Below, piece after piece: positions 33,443-41,466 of a DNA stretch of 64,000 nt. Under the pieces are notes generated by a model. It saw nothing but the letters and a program-made list of their open reading frames with translations. It searched no databases and was not told the origin of the DNA. A program made the position numbers and the translations under genes. Source of the DNA: Streptosporangium brasiliense (lineage in GTDB: Bacteria > Actinomycetota > Actinomycetes > Streptosporangiales > Streptosporangiaceae); NCBI RefSeq assembly GCF_030811595.1, contig NZ_JAUSRB010000002.1:2480001-2544000 (forward strand), in the 5' to 3' direction. Within the stretch, counting starts at the first letter, position 1, and the number at the start of each line of letters is the position of its first letter.

Positions 33443-33816
33443 TGTCCGATCTTCGCCTGGAGACGCCGGCGGCGCTGTTCACGGCCAGGGCCGCCGAGGG
33501 CGCGGCGGTCGTGGCGATCCGGGGGAGCTTCGACCACACGGTCCACGCTCTCGCCGTCGACTTCGTCGACCAGGTCTTCGCCGCGTTCGGCCCGCGTCTG
33601 ATCATGGACCTCACGGGTCTCGACCTCCTCGACTCCCGGGGCACCGGCCTGATCGTCAACTGCTGGAGGCGCGCCCTCGGGGAGGGCGGCCGGCTGGCGC
33701 TGGTGGGGACCGAGCGCGGGGCCACGCGCATCCTGTGGATCACCGGTCTGACGACGCGCATCCCCGTCTACCCCACGGTCCAGGACGCCCTCGACGACCT
33801 GCCTCCTCGCACGTAG
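33442..33816 (+). CDS. STAS-domain anti-sigma-factor antagonist
   Basis: A 124-residue STAS protein: strand VVAIRGSFDHT, helix ALAVDFVDQVF, strand LIMDLTGLDLLDSRGTGLIV (with the Ser expected to be phosphorylated in LLDSRG) and helix WITGLTTRIPVYPT. ATG 33442 shares bases with the phosphatase stop (TGATG). As the last gene of the operon, it is the likely phospho-substrate of the kinase and phosphatase, releasing or trapping a regulator when phosphorylated. No sigma factor is adjacent. Confidence 0.9.
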   Translation: MSDLRLETPAALFTARAAEGAAVVAIRGSFDHTVHALAVDFVDQVFAAFGPRLIMDLTGLDLLDSRGTGLIVNCWRRALGEGGRLALVGTERGATRILWITGLTTRIPVYPTVQDALDDLPPRT

Positions 33817-33861
33817 GCCCCCGGCCCCCTGGCGGAAGGCCCCGCGGGGACGGGGCGGGGC

Positions 33862-34296
33862 TCAGCCGCGGGGGCGGGGTGGGCGCGCCTCGCGGACGCG
33901 GGCGAGCGTCCCGGCGGCGAACCCGGCGGCGGCGATCACGGCGAGGATGACGACGAGGTTGAGCCCGTAGTCCAGCGGCAGCTGGGAGGGGTTGTCGGCG
34001 CGCCGTCCGAAGCCCAGGACCATGGGCAGGGCGACGAGGGTGATCACCGCGCCGATCACCAGCGCCGCCCGGTACGGCCGGCGCATCCGGCGGGTCAGGA
34101 CGCCCGTCGCGAGCACCAACGGCACCAGCAGCAGGTCGTGCGCGATCAGGATCCCGCCGAACCACACCGCCCAGCTCAGCGGCCGGGTCTGGTCGGCGTC
34201 GGCGAGCAGCCCGGCGAACCCCAGCAGGACCAGCCCGGCCCCGGCGGCGTAACCGACCATTCTGTAACCGCTCACCCGGTGACCGTCCGCCTTCAC
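33862..34296 (-). CDS. four-helix membrane protein coupled to the molybdopterin oxidoreductase
   Basis: A 144-residue hydrophobic protein with about four membrane helices (YAAGAGLVLLGFAGLL, WFGGILIAHDLLLVPLVLA, ALVIGAVITLVALPMVL and LNLVVILAVIAAAGFAA). GTG 34296 overlaps the preceding oxidoreductase stop (GTGA), so expression is coupled. A His lies in the second helix, but heme binding is not evident. The likely role is membrane partner or assembly aid of the oxidoreductase; this is inferred only from coupling. Confidence 0.7.
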   Translation of the reverse strand: MKADGHRVSGYRMVGYAAGAGLVLLGFAGLLADADQTRPLSWAVWFGGILIAHDLLLVPLVLATGVLTRRMRRPYRAALVIGAVITLVALPMVLGFGRRADNPSQLPLDYGLNLVVILAVIAAAGFAAGTLARVREARPPRPRG

Positions 34297-35393
34297 GAGA
34301 CCACCACCTTCGTGACCCACTTGGTCTGCATGACGCCGGGCCGGTCCGGCGCGATGAGCCTGAGCGGGTAGCCGTGCTCCAGATGGAGCGTTTCGCCGTT
34401 GACGCGCAGGGCGAGCAGGGTCAGCGGATCGTTCCAGTGCGGTGGCCGCAGCTCGCTGGTCCGGTAGACGCCGGAGGGACGCTCCAGCGACTCCACCGTG
34501 ACCAGGGCGTCGGGCGGGGCGCCCGCCACCAGGTCACGGAGCCGGACGCCGGTCCAGCGCGCGGACGCGCTCCAGCCCTCGACGCAGGCGATCGGCAGCT
34601 CGACCGTGTGCTGCGGCAGCCGTACCAGGTCCTGGTAGGAGTATTCCGCCTGGACCGCGCCGGTGACGACCAGCCGGTAGCTGGCGTCGACGGGCCTGAC
34701 CCCGGCGGCCTGGGAGGTCCTGTTGACCGGCAGGCCCTGTGGCCCGATCGCCGGGTTCCGCGGCGCGATCAGGGCCAGCCGCCGCAGCGGGGCGAAGGCC
34801 TCGCCGACGGTGAGCAGCACGGTCAGCCCGGAGGCCGCGCCGATGGTGAGCAGGAAGCGGCGCCGGGCCGGCTCCAGCGGGACGGGGACGGACCGGCGGA
34901 CCTTGGACCATTCGGTGACGACGTGGATGATCAGGGCGCCGTAGACGATGAACGAGGTCCAGTAGTGCGCGGCCGGGAAGAAGAACGACCAGGGGTAGGT
35001 GTAGGCGATGTTCAGCAGCCCGGTGAAGAGCTGGAACAGCGCTCCGGCGACCAGCAGCAGGACGAACGCGCGCTCGACCGCGTGCGCCGCGGAGCGGAAC
35101 GGCGGCCACTGCCACAGCTTCGGGTAGACCGCCCACAGCTTGGCCAGCAGCAGCGGGATCGTGGCCAGGCCGCTGATGACGTGCACCCCCTGGGTGACGC
35201 GGTACAGCCCGATGGGCCGCGACGGCCAGTCCAGCCAGGGCGGCGGGTGCTGCATGAAGTGGCTGAACAGCCCGGTGATCAGGGCGAGGGTGAAGCTGAT
35301 GCCCAGCAGCGCGCCGAGCCGGGCGGCCACGCCCTCCGAGCGCAGCCCGCTGGTGAACACCACCTTCTCCGTCAGCGCAGGCTTGTCGACCAT
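34293..35393 (-). CDS. membrane-anchored sulfite-oxidase-like molybdopterin enzyme
   Basis: A 366-residue fusion. The N-terminal 200 residues form a cytochrome b561-like bundle of about five helices with His residues in FSHFMQH, QGVHVISG, AAHYW and IIHVV that could bind heme. Residues 235-366 are an oxidoreductase molybdopterin domain: YSYQDLVRLP, then LPIACVEGWS with Cys270 as the presumed molybdenum ligand, WTGVRLRDLV and HGYPLRLIAP. ATG 35393 follows AAGGAGG. It could reduce or oxidise small S- or N-oxides outside the membrane using quinone electrons; the substrate is unknown. Confidence 0.85.
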   Translation of the reverse strand: MVDKPALTEKVVFTSGLRSEGVAARLGALLGISFTLALITGLFSHFMQHPPPWLDWPSRPIGLYRVTQGVHVISGLATIPLLLAKLWAVYPKLWQWPPFRSAAHAVERAFVLLLVAGALFQLFTGLLNIAYTYPWSFFFPAAHYWTSFIVYGALIIHVVTEWSKVRRSVPVPLEPARRRFLLTIGAASGLTVLLTVGEAFAPLRRLALIAPRNPAIGPQGLPVNRTSQAAGVRPVDASYRLVVTGAVQAEYSYQDLVRLPQHTVELPIACVEGWSASARWTGVRLRDLVAGAPPDALVTVESLERPSGVYRTSELRPPHWNDPLTLLALRVNGETLHLEHGYPLRLIAPDRPGVMQTKWVTKVVVS

Positions 35394-35415
35394 CGTCCTG
35401 CCTCCTTCCACGAGT

Positions 35416-36321
35416 CTACGCAGGTGGATCCGTCGCGTCGGGGGACGCCCCGGACAGGCGCCCGGTCATGGGGCCGCTCCTGCGGAGGGGGCCGAGGGGC
35501 CGGGGCGGGGGCCGGGGCGCCGGGCCGCTTCCGTCCGAGGGGCGGCGGCCCCGCCGCGGGGCCGGACCGGCCGCCGGGAGCACTCCCGCGCCGAGCCCGG
35601 CGAGGGCGGCGGCGAAGCGGGACGACGGCGCCTCGGACGCCACCGCCAGCGCGTCCTCCGCGGTGTCCACATCCCGCAGGGGAGGCAGCATCCCCACCGA
35701 CAGACCCGCCGCGCGCAGCCGCCGCAGTTGGACGGCGCCGGTCGTGGGCCGGGACATCGGCACACCGAGCAGGAGCGCGGGGTCGGGACGGCGCAGGCCG
35801 AGCAGCCAGAACCCTCCGTCGGTGGCGGGGCCGAAGACGGCGTCGCAGGTGGCGAGCCCGGCCACCGCGGTGGCCAGCAGCAGTGAGCTGACCTGCGGGG
35901 TGTCCATGCCGATCAGGACGACGGGCAGCGGGCAGGCCCGGTGGGCGTCGTCGAAGGCGGCGGCCAGCCGTTCGTCCAGGCCGGCGCCCCGCTGCGGCAC
36001 CACGGTGAAGCCCGGCGGGAGCCAGGGGCCGGTGCCGCCGCGCAGCGCGATCACCCGGTGGTCCACCGGGGCGGCGGCCACCGCCCCCAGGGTGTCCGCC
36101 AGCGCCGCCGCGGCCAGGGCCGCGGCCTCCTCCGGGGTGAACGGCGGGGTGAGCCTGGTCTTGACCTGCCCCGGCACCGGCTCCTTGGCGATGACGACGA
36201 CCTGGGCCCCGCCGCCGCGGACGGCCCGGCCCCCGTCCTCCCGGGGGAGCCGCCCCCGCCGCGGACCGGCCCCGGCGCGGGCCGCGTCCCGGTGGGCGGT
36301 CCCGTCGCGGCCGCCGGTCAT
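35416..36321 (-). CDS. DUF2064 / selenodomain-associated transferase 1 family protein
   Basis: A 301-residue glycosyltransferase-like protein with VVVIAKEPVPGQVKTRLTPP at the start of the fold, LIGMDTPQ (acidic motif) and GPATDGGFWLLGLR. These are signatures of DUF2064 (TIGR04282), a nucleotidyl- or glycosyltransferase-like family. N- and C-terminal extensions are Arg/Gly/Pro-rich and look disordered. ATG 36321 overlaps the stop of the GT2 gene (ATGA), so the pair acts together. Confidence 0.85.
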   Translation of the reverse strand: MTGGRDGTAHRDAARAGAGPRRGRLPREDGGRAVRGGGAQVVVIAKEPVPGQVKTRLTPPFTPEEAAALAAAALADTLGAVAAAPVDHRVIALRGGTGPWLPPGFTVVPQRGAGLDERLAAAFDDAHRACPLPVVLIGMDTPQVSSLLLATAVAGLATCDAVFGPATDGGFWLLGLRRPDPALLLGVPMSRPTTGAVQLRRLRAAGLSVGMLPPLRDVDTAEDALAVASEAPSSRFAAALAGLGAGVLPAAGPAPRRGRRPSDGSGPAPRPPPRPLGPLRRSGPMTGRLSGASPDATDPPA

Positions 36322-36983
36322 CCGGTGCCGCCCGGCCCGCTCAGGACCCTGCGCATGTCGCCGACCGCGCGGAGCGTGCCGCGTACGGTGCCGGTCACCT
36401 TGGACCGTCCGCTGCGGGGCAGGTAGTCCACTCCGGTCTCGGTGATCCGCCAGCCTCGCTCGGCCGCCCGCAGGACCATCTCCAGCGGGTAGCCGAAACG
36501 CCGGTCGGTCAGGCCCAGGGCCACGAGGTCCGCCCGGCGGCAGGCCCGCATCGGGCCGATGTCGCGCAGCCGGGTGCCGGTGCGGCGGGCCAGCCGCCAG
36601 CCGAGGAAGGCGTTGCCCAGCCGCGCGTGCAGCGGCCAGGCGGCTCCCGGGCCGGCCACCCGCCTGCCCAGGACCAGGTCGGCCCGGCCCGAGGCGACGG
36701 GCCCGGTCACCCGCGGGAGCTGGCCGGGGTCCAGCGAGGCGTCGGCGTCCATGAAGCACACCACCTCGCCCGTCGCGGCCAGCAGGCCCGCGTGGCAGGC
36801 GGCGCCGAACCCGCGCCTGGGCTCGCTCACCACCAGCGCCCCCAGCTCGGCCGCGACCCGTGCCGACCCGTCCGTGGAGCCGTTGTCCACCACGATCGGG
36901 CGGTAGCCGTCCGGCATGCGTCCCAGCACCCACGGCAGGGCCGCCTCCTCGTCCAGGCACGGGAGCACCACATCGATCTCCAT
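36318..36983 (-). CDS. family 2 glycosyltransferase
   Basis: A 221-residue GT2 enzyme: VVLPCLDEEAALPWVL, VVDNGSTDGS, the metal-binding FMDADASLD and the acceptor region RRFGYPLEMVLRAAERGW. It resembles polyprenyl-phosphate glycosyltransferases of the DPM1 type but lacks a membrane anchor. ATG 36983 has no ribosome site. The same strand shows TTGACA 33 bases upstream and TAGCGT seven bases before the ATG, so the message may be leaderless. First gene of a two-gene operon with the DUF2064 protein. Confidence 0.88.
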   Translation of the reverse strand: MEIDVVLPCLDEEAALPWVLGRMPDGYRPIVVDNGSTDGSARVAAELGALVVSEPRRGFGAACHAGLLAATGEVVCFMDADASLDPGQLPRVTGPVASGRADLVLGRRVAGPGAAWPLHARLGNAFLGWRLARRTGTRLRDIGPMRACRRADLVALGLTDRRFGYPLEMVLRAAERGWRITETGVDYLPRSGRSKVTGTVRGTLRAVGDMRRVLSGPGGTG

Positions 36984-36990
36984 GCTTGCG

Positions 36991-37016
36991 ACGCTACGGC
37001 CGGCAGGGCCTGTCAA
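36991..37016 (-). promoter_or_regulatory. candidate promoter for leaderless GT2 message
   Basis: On the minus strand TTGACA (37016-37011) and TAGCGT (36996-36991) precede ATG 36983 by seven bases. The 14-base spacer is shorter than usual, so the call is tentative. Confidence 0.35.
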
Positions 37017-37074
37017 CCCTTACGGAGTGGTGACGTGTCGCGGAAAAATAGCAGGTCAGACCTAATGTGAGGGT

Positions 37075-38532
37075 GTGATCAAACAGTCTCGGCGGCAGGC
37101 AGGGGGCCCGCCCGCGGCCGGTGGCCCGTCCTGGCGGGGCGTTGGGAGGCGGTTGTCCGCGGCCGGTGGCCCGTTGCGGTGGGGCGTTGGGAGGCGGTTG
37201 TCCGCGGCCGGTGGCCTGTTCCGGTGGGGCGTTGGGAGGCGCCTGTCCGCGGCCGGTGGCCCGTCCCGGCGAGGCGCCGGCTCCGGTGGCCGCCGGAGCC
37301 GGGCGGCGCTCGCCGTCTGGGCCGCGCTCGTCGTCGCGGCGTTCGCGGCCGGGGCCGTCCTGCGCGCCCGCGGCGCGCTGCCCATCGACCGCCTGCCGCC
37401 GCTGCACGGGCGGCTCCGCACGCCGACGGCCGCGCTCCTGCCGCCCCTGCTCCTGGCCGCGGCGGCGGTCGCCGTACTGCCCGGCCTGGCCGTCCGGCTC
37501 CGCTTCGGGCAGGCCCTGGCCGTGGCGTACGGCACGGCCCTGACGTGGACGGTGCTGCTGGCCGTCTCCGGCGACGGCCTGGCCCAGCCGTTCACCAGCC
37601 GCTACGAGTATCTGGCCGTGCTGCCCGCCGTGGGGGACGACCCACTCGGCTGGCTGGCCTCCTTCACCGAGCGGCTCCCCGGCTACCCCACCCATGTGCG
37701 GGGCCATCCCCCGCTGCCCGTCCTGGTGCTCTGGGCCCTGGCGGAGGCCGGGCTGCCCGGGCCGTTCTGGGCGGCGGTGCTGGCCGTCGCGGTGGGATGC
37801 TCGGCGACCGTGGCCGTCGCGCTCACCGTCCGGCGGCTGGCGGGGGAGGAGAGCGCCCGTCTCGCCCTGCCGTACCTCGCGCTGACCCCCGCCGCGGTCT
37901 GGATCGCCACGACCATGGACGCCTTCTTCGCCGGGGTGGGCGCCTGGGGCGTCGCCCTGCTGGTGTCCGGGGGCAGGGGGCGGGGCCGGGTGCTGTCCGG
38001 GGCGGCGGGGGTGCTGCTGGGGGCCCTGCCCTACCTCAGCTACGGGCTCGTGCCGTACCTGCTGATCCCGGTGGTCGCCGCCGTGGTGGCGCGGATCTCC
38101 CACGCCACCGTGGTCGCCTGCCTGGCGGGGGCGGCCGCGGTGACCGCGGCCGCCGTCGCGGGCGGCTTCCTGTGGCCGCTCGGGGTGCTCGCCACCCACG
38201 CGGAGTGGGCCGCCGACCCGGGCGCCGCCCGGCCCTACCTCTACTTCCTGGCCGCCAACCTGGCGGTGCTGGCCCTCCTGACCGGCCCCGCGACCGCCGC
38301 CGGGCTGGCACGGACGCCGCCCGGAGGGGTGCGCGCGCTGGTCGCGGCGGCGGTTGTGGCCGTGCTCGCCCTCGACGTCAGCGGGGTGACCAGGGGAGAG
38401 GTCGAGCGGATCTGGGTGCCCTACGCGGTCTGGATCGTCCTGGCCGCCGCGTCGTCGCCCGGCCGGTGGTGGCTCGCCGCCCAGGCCCTGACCGGGCTCC
38501 TGCTGCAGGGGCTCGTCAGCTCCCCGTGGTGA
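37075..38532 (+). CDS. polytopic membrane protein, GT-C-like, with N-terminal repeats
   Basis: A 485-residue protein. The first 70 residues are a basic repeat tail (GRRLSAAGG units). About ten hydrophobic helices follow. A periplasmic-type loop has TSRYEYLA and RGHPPLPVLVLWALAEAG, similar to the HPPG-containing loop of GT-C mannosyltransferase-like proteins. This suggests a lipid-linked sugar transferase, in line with the divergent GT2 gene, but the catalytic Asp/Glu is not certain. Start GTG 37075 would include the repeats; a start further in may be used. Confidence 0.65.
   Translation: MIKQSRRQAGGPPAAGGPSWRGVGRRLSAAGGPLRWGVGRRLSAAGGLFRWGVGRRLSAAGGPSRRGAGSGGRRSRAALAVWAALVVAAFAAGAVLRARGALPIDRLPPLHGRLRTPTAALLPPLLLAAAAVAVLPGLAVRLRFGQALAVAYGTALTWTVLLAVSGDGLAQPFTSRYEYLAVLPAVGDDPLGWLASFTERLPGYPTHVRGHPPLPVLVLWALAEAGLPGPFWAAVLAVAVGCSATVAVALTVRRLAGEESARLALPYLALTPAAVWIATTMDAFFAGVGAWGVALLVSGGRGRGRVLSGAAGVLLGALPYLSYGLVPYLLIPVVAAVVARISHATVVACLAGAAAVTAAAVAGGFLWPLGVLATHAEWAADPGAARPYLYFLAANLAVLALLTGPATAAGLARTPPGGVRALVAAAVVAVLALDVSGVTRGEVERIWVPYAVWIVLAAASSPGRWWLAAQALTGLLLQGLVSSPW
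37108..37275. repeat. 45-nt in-frame tandem repeat
   Basis: Units of 45 bases such as GGCGTTGGGAGGCGGTTGTC repeat about 3.5 times and encode GRRLSAAGGPLRWGV-like 15-residue blocks in the membrane protein N-terminus. Copies are nearly identical, suggesting recent amplification. Confidence 0.85.
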
Positions 38533-38546
38533 GGTCTGCCGCCCGG

Positions 38547-39533
38547 TCAGCCCAGCGGGGCGGTGGAGAACTCCGCCATCCCTGAGGCGAACGGCACCGC
38601 GGCGCGGAAGCCGAGCTCCGCCGCCGCCCGTTCCGGGCCGGCGACGATGTGCCGCACGTCGCCCAGCCGGTATTCGCCGGTGGTCACCGGTGCCGGGCCG
38701 CCGTGTCCGGCCGCGAGGGCCGCGGCCATCTCCCCGACCGTGTGCGGCTGCCCGCTGGCGATGTTGTAGGCGGCCAGCGTCCCGGGGGTCCCCCCGCCGA
38801 GCGCCGCGAGGTTGGCCAGCGCCACGTCACGCACGTGCACGAAGTCCCGGAGCTGGCGGCCGTCCTCGAACACGCGCGGCGCCCGGCCCGCCTCCAGCGC
38901 CGACCGGAAGATCGCCGCGACCCCGGCGTAGGGGGTGTCGCGCGGCATCCCGGGCCCGTACACGTTGTGGTAGCGCAGCGCGACGGCCGTGCCGCCCGTC
39001 TCCCGCGCCCAGTTCGCCGCCAGGTGCTCCTGGGCGAGCTTGGTCGTGGCGTAGGCGTTGCGCGGGTCGGCCGGGGCGTCCTCGCCGATGGTGACGGGGC
39101 CGACCGGCAGCGCGCAGTGCGGGCAGCGCGGCTCGAACCGCCCTCGGGCGAGGTCGCGCTCCGCCCTCGGGCCCGGCCGCACCCGGCCGTGCGCCGCGCA
39201 CTCGTAGGCGCCCTCGCCGTACACCACCATCGACGAGGCGAGCACCAGCCGCCCGACCCCGTGCCCGGCCATGGCGGCCAGCAGCGTGGCGGTGCCCAGC
39301 ACGTTCGCCGAGGCGTAGTCCGGGAGGTCGGACACGTCCACGCCGAGCCCCACCTTCGCCGCCTGGTGCACCACGGCGCCGACACCGCCCAGCACGCGGT
39401 CCAGCGCTTCCCGGTCCCGGACGTCGCCGCCGGTCCGCAGGTCGAAGCCGACGACCTCGTGCCCGGCCTCCTCCAGGGCGGCGGCCACATGGCCTCCGAT
39501 GAACCCGGCGGAGCCGGTGACCAGTGTCCTCAT
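38547..39533 (-). CDS. NAD-dependent sugar epimerase, dTDP-L-rhamnose 4-epimerase-like
   Basis: A 328-residue extended SDR. The NAD site is LVTGSAGFIGGHVA; the active Ser is in LASSMVVYGEG, and a YATTKLAQE motif gives Tyr and Lys. Between them lies a zinc-ribbon-like insert: YECAAHGRV and later RCPHCALPVG. Such an insert is known in dTDP-L-rhamnose 4-epimerase-like enzymes. It would prepare activated 6-deoxysugars for glycan or metabolite decoration. ATG 39533 starts exactly at the conserved strand. It converges with the membrane glycosyltransferase gene. Confidence 0.85.
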   Translation of the reverse strand: MRTLVTGSAGFIGGHVAAALEEAGHEVVGFDLRTGGDVRDREALDRVLGGVGAVVHQAAKVGLGVDVSDLPDYASANVLGTATLLAAMAGHGVGRLVLASSMVVYGEGAYECAAHGRVRPGPRAERDLARGRFEPRCPHCALPVGPVTIGEDAPADPRNAYATTKLAQEHLAANWARETGGTAVALRYHNVYGPGMPRDTPYAGVAAIFRSALEAGRAPRVFEDGRQLRDFVHVRDVALANLAALGGGTPGTLAAYNIASGQPHTVGEMAAALAAGHGGPAPVTTGEYRLGDVRHIVAGPERAAAELGFRAAVPFASGMAEFSTAPLG

Positions 39534-39601
39534 GCGGCCGACGCTATCCCCTCTTCGGCGGAGGGGGCGCCGGTCCTCGGGGTCTCTCAGGTGAACTTGG
39601 C

Positions 39602-40729
39602 TCAGGTGAGCCCGGCGGACTTGCACGCGGCCCGGAGGTCGGCCGTGCAGATCTCCTCGACCTTCCAGAGACCATCCTTGACCACGGTGTCCTCGATGTT
39701 GTCCTTGGTGACCACGATCGGCTGGATGATCTGGGCGGGGATCGAGGACGAGGTCCCGTTGGCCACGGTCCCCTCGCCGTCGGCGCCGCCCGTCACCGTC
39801 CTGCCCGAGCCGAGGTCGACGGCCATCTGGGCGGCGTTGCGGGCCTCGGGCCTGATCGGTTTGTAGATGGTCATCGTCTGGGTGCCCAGCAGGACGCGCT
39901 GGATGGCCGCGAGTTCGGCGTCCTGGCCGGTCAGCGGCGTGCCCTTGGCGATCCCGGTGATCCGCATCGCCCGGGCGGCGCCGCCGGCCATGCCGTCGTT
40001 GGCCGCATACACCCCGATGACCCGTTCCGGGCCGAGCGTGGCGAACGCGCCGGCCGCGTCGGACGCGGCCAGGTCGGAGCTCCAGCCCGGGATGTCGTAC
40101 TCCCCGCCGATCACCACGTTGCCGTCGAGGACCGAGTGGACGCCCTTCTTGAAGTCGCCCGCGTTCGGGTCGGCCGGTGAGCCGTTGATCATCACGATCG
40201 GCCCCCGCCTGGGGTCGCCCTCCGCCTTGAGGGCGTCGAGCAGGGCCTGGCCCTGCATCTTGCCGATCTGGACGTTGTCGAAGGAGGTGTAGGCGTCGAT
40301 CGGCCCGCCGGCCAGGCGGTCGTAGGCGATGACCTTCACGCCCTGCTCCACGGCCCTGGACACCGACGGCGCGATCGCCTTGGCGTCCACCGCGTCCAGG
40401 ATGATCACCTTGACGCCGTCGCCGAGCATCGAGTCGAACTGCCGCCGCTGCCGGTCGTGATCGCGGCCGGCGCTGCCGTAGACGACCTGACACCTGGGAC
40501 AGAGCTCGGCCACGCTCTCGGTGATGTAGGGGCGGTCGAACTTCTCGTAGCGCGTCGCCTCCGTCCCCGGCAGCAGCAGACCTATCTTGAAGCCCTCGGC
40601 CACGGCGCGGCCGGGAGCGGAGGCCGTCTCGTCGGACCCGGGCCGCCCGATGACCCCGCAGGCCGTCAGCCCGAACGCCGCGACGACGGCCATCCCGCCC
40701 GCCGCAAGGCGAGCCACCGCTCTCTTCAC
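39602..40729 (-). CDS. sugar ABC transporter substrate-binding lipoprotein
   Basis: A 375-residue periplasmic-binding-protein type 1 lipoprotein. The signal peptide ends in FGLTACG, with a lipobox Cys. Mature landmarks are KIGLLLPGTEATRYEKFDRP, VIILDAVDAKAI, VKVIAYDRL, VYAANDGMAGG and LTGQDAELAAIQRVL, a pattern close to D-xylose-binding proteins (XylF-like). GTG 40729 has GGGGG six bases upstream; the frame is open to 40750. No ATPase or permease gene adjoins it, so it is an orphan binding protein or serves a distant transporter. Sugar identity is inferred. Confidence 0.85.
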   Translation of the reverse strand: MKRAVARLAAGGMAVVAAFGLTACGVIGRPGSDETASAPGRAVAEGFKIGLLLPGTEATRYEKFDRPYITESVAELCPRCQVVYGSAGRDHDRQRRQFDSMLGDGVKVIILDAVDAKAIAPSVSRAVEQGVKVIAYDRLAGGPIDAYTSFDNVQIGKMQGQALLDALKAEGDPRRGPIVMINGSPADPNAGDFKKGVHSVLDGNVVIGGEYDIPGWSSDLAASDAAGAFATLGPERVIGVYAANDGMAGGAARAMRITGIAKGTPLTGQDAELAAIQRVLLGTQTMTIYKPIRPEARNAAQMAVDLGSGRTVTGGADGEGTVANGTSSSIPAQIIQPIVVTKDNIEDTVVKDGLWKVEEICTADLRAACKSAGLT

Positions 40730-40915
40730 TACGGACCCCCGAAATTCCACCTTTAGCTATGAAACCGGGCATTTAGTGTAATTAGCGGCAGCCGTACCCG
40801 GCGCGGGGGACGCGATGCCCGGCGGGTCCCGATCCTGGTGAGATCTTGGTCCACCGGCGCTCCCACTGGGGAGCGCTTTTCCGGCAGTGGGGCGGAGGCC
40901 GGTCCGCCCCGCCTC

Positions 40916-41347
40916 TCAGGTGGCTCGCCGGTCGTCGAGCCACACGTCCGTCTGGCGGGCGGCGCTGGTCCTGGCGGGCGACTGAGGCGTGGCCCGGGTC
41001 TCCGTCACGGTGAAGTCGGCGACCACATGCCGGTTGTGGAGGAGGAAACCGATCACGCCCGCCAGGGCCTCGACGCTGTCGTGGGCGCGGGCGTGACCGG
41101 TCAGGAGGTAGACCAGCGGCGTGGACGGCTGATCGAGGGCGAAACGGCGGCCGTGGTGGTGAACGTCCTGCAAGGTCCTGATGGGGATCGGCTGCTCGGT
41201 GGTGAACCAGGCGGCGACCTCCCAGAACGGCAGCGCCGGGTCCGGGGTGACCGATCTCTCGTAGCAGGCCACGCAGCCTCGGCGGGCGTCCTGCCCGTGG
41301 GGGCACGCCCAGGAGGCGGCGTCGTGCGGCATGCTGCGCTCAGACAT
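40916..41347 (-). CDS. hypothetical protein with a Cys-rich N-terminus
   Basis: A 143-residue protein. The N-terminus has CPHGQDARRGCVAC, a possible metal or redox site, followed by a compact alpha/beta part (FWEVAAWFTTEQPIPIRTLQ, LVYLLTGHARAHDSVEALAG, HVVADFTVTE). No family recognised. ATG 41347 is chosen, ATG 41332 being the other choice; GGGAAGG lies upstream. It is isolated between the binding protein and the GH13 gene. Confidence 0.6.
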   Translation of the reverse strand: MSERSMPHDAASWACPHGQDARRGCVACYERSVTPDPALPFWEVAAWFTTEQPIPIRTLQDVHHHGRRFALDQPSTPLVYLLTGHARAHDSVEALAGVIGFLLHNRHVVADFTVTETRATPQSPARTSAARQTDVWLDDRRAT

Positions 41348-41466
41348 GAGCCGACCGTACCTTCCCGGCTCCCATGTGTGGTCCTCGCAGATCAAATGCT
41401 CGGCTGGTCCTTACCCGGTCACGCCGGCCGGGGGCCGTCGCCCGCCCGGGACGCCGCCCTCGGGGG

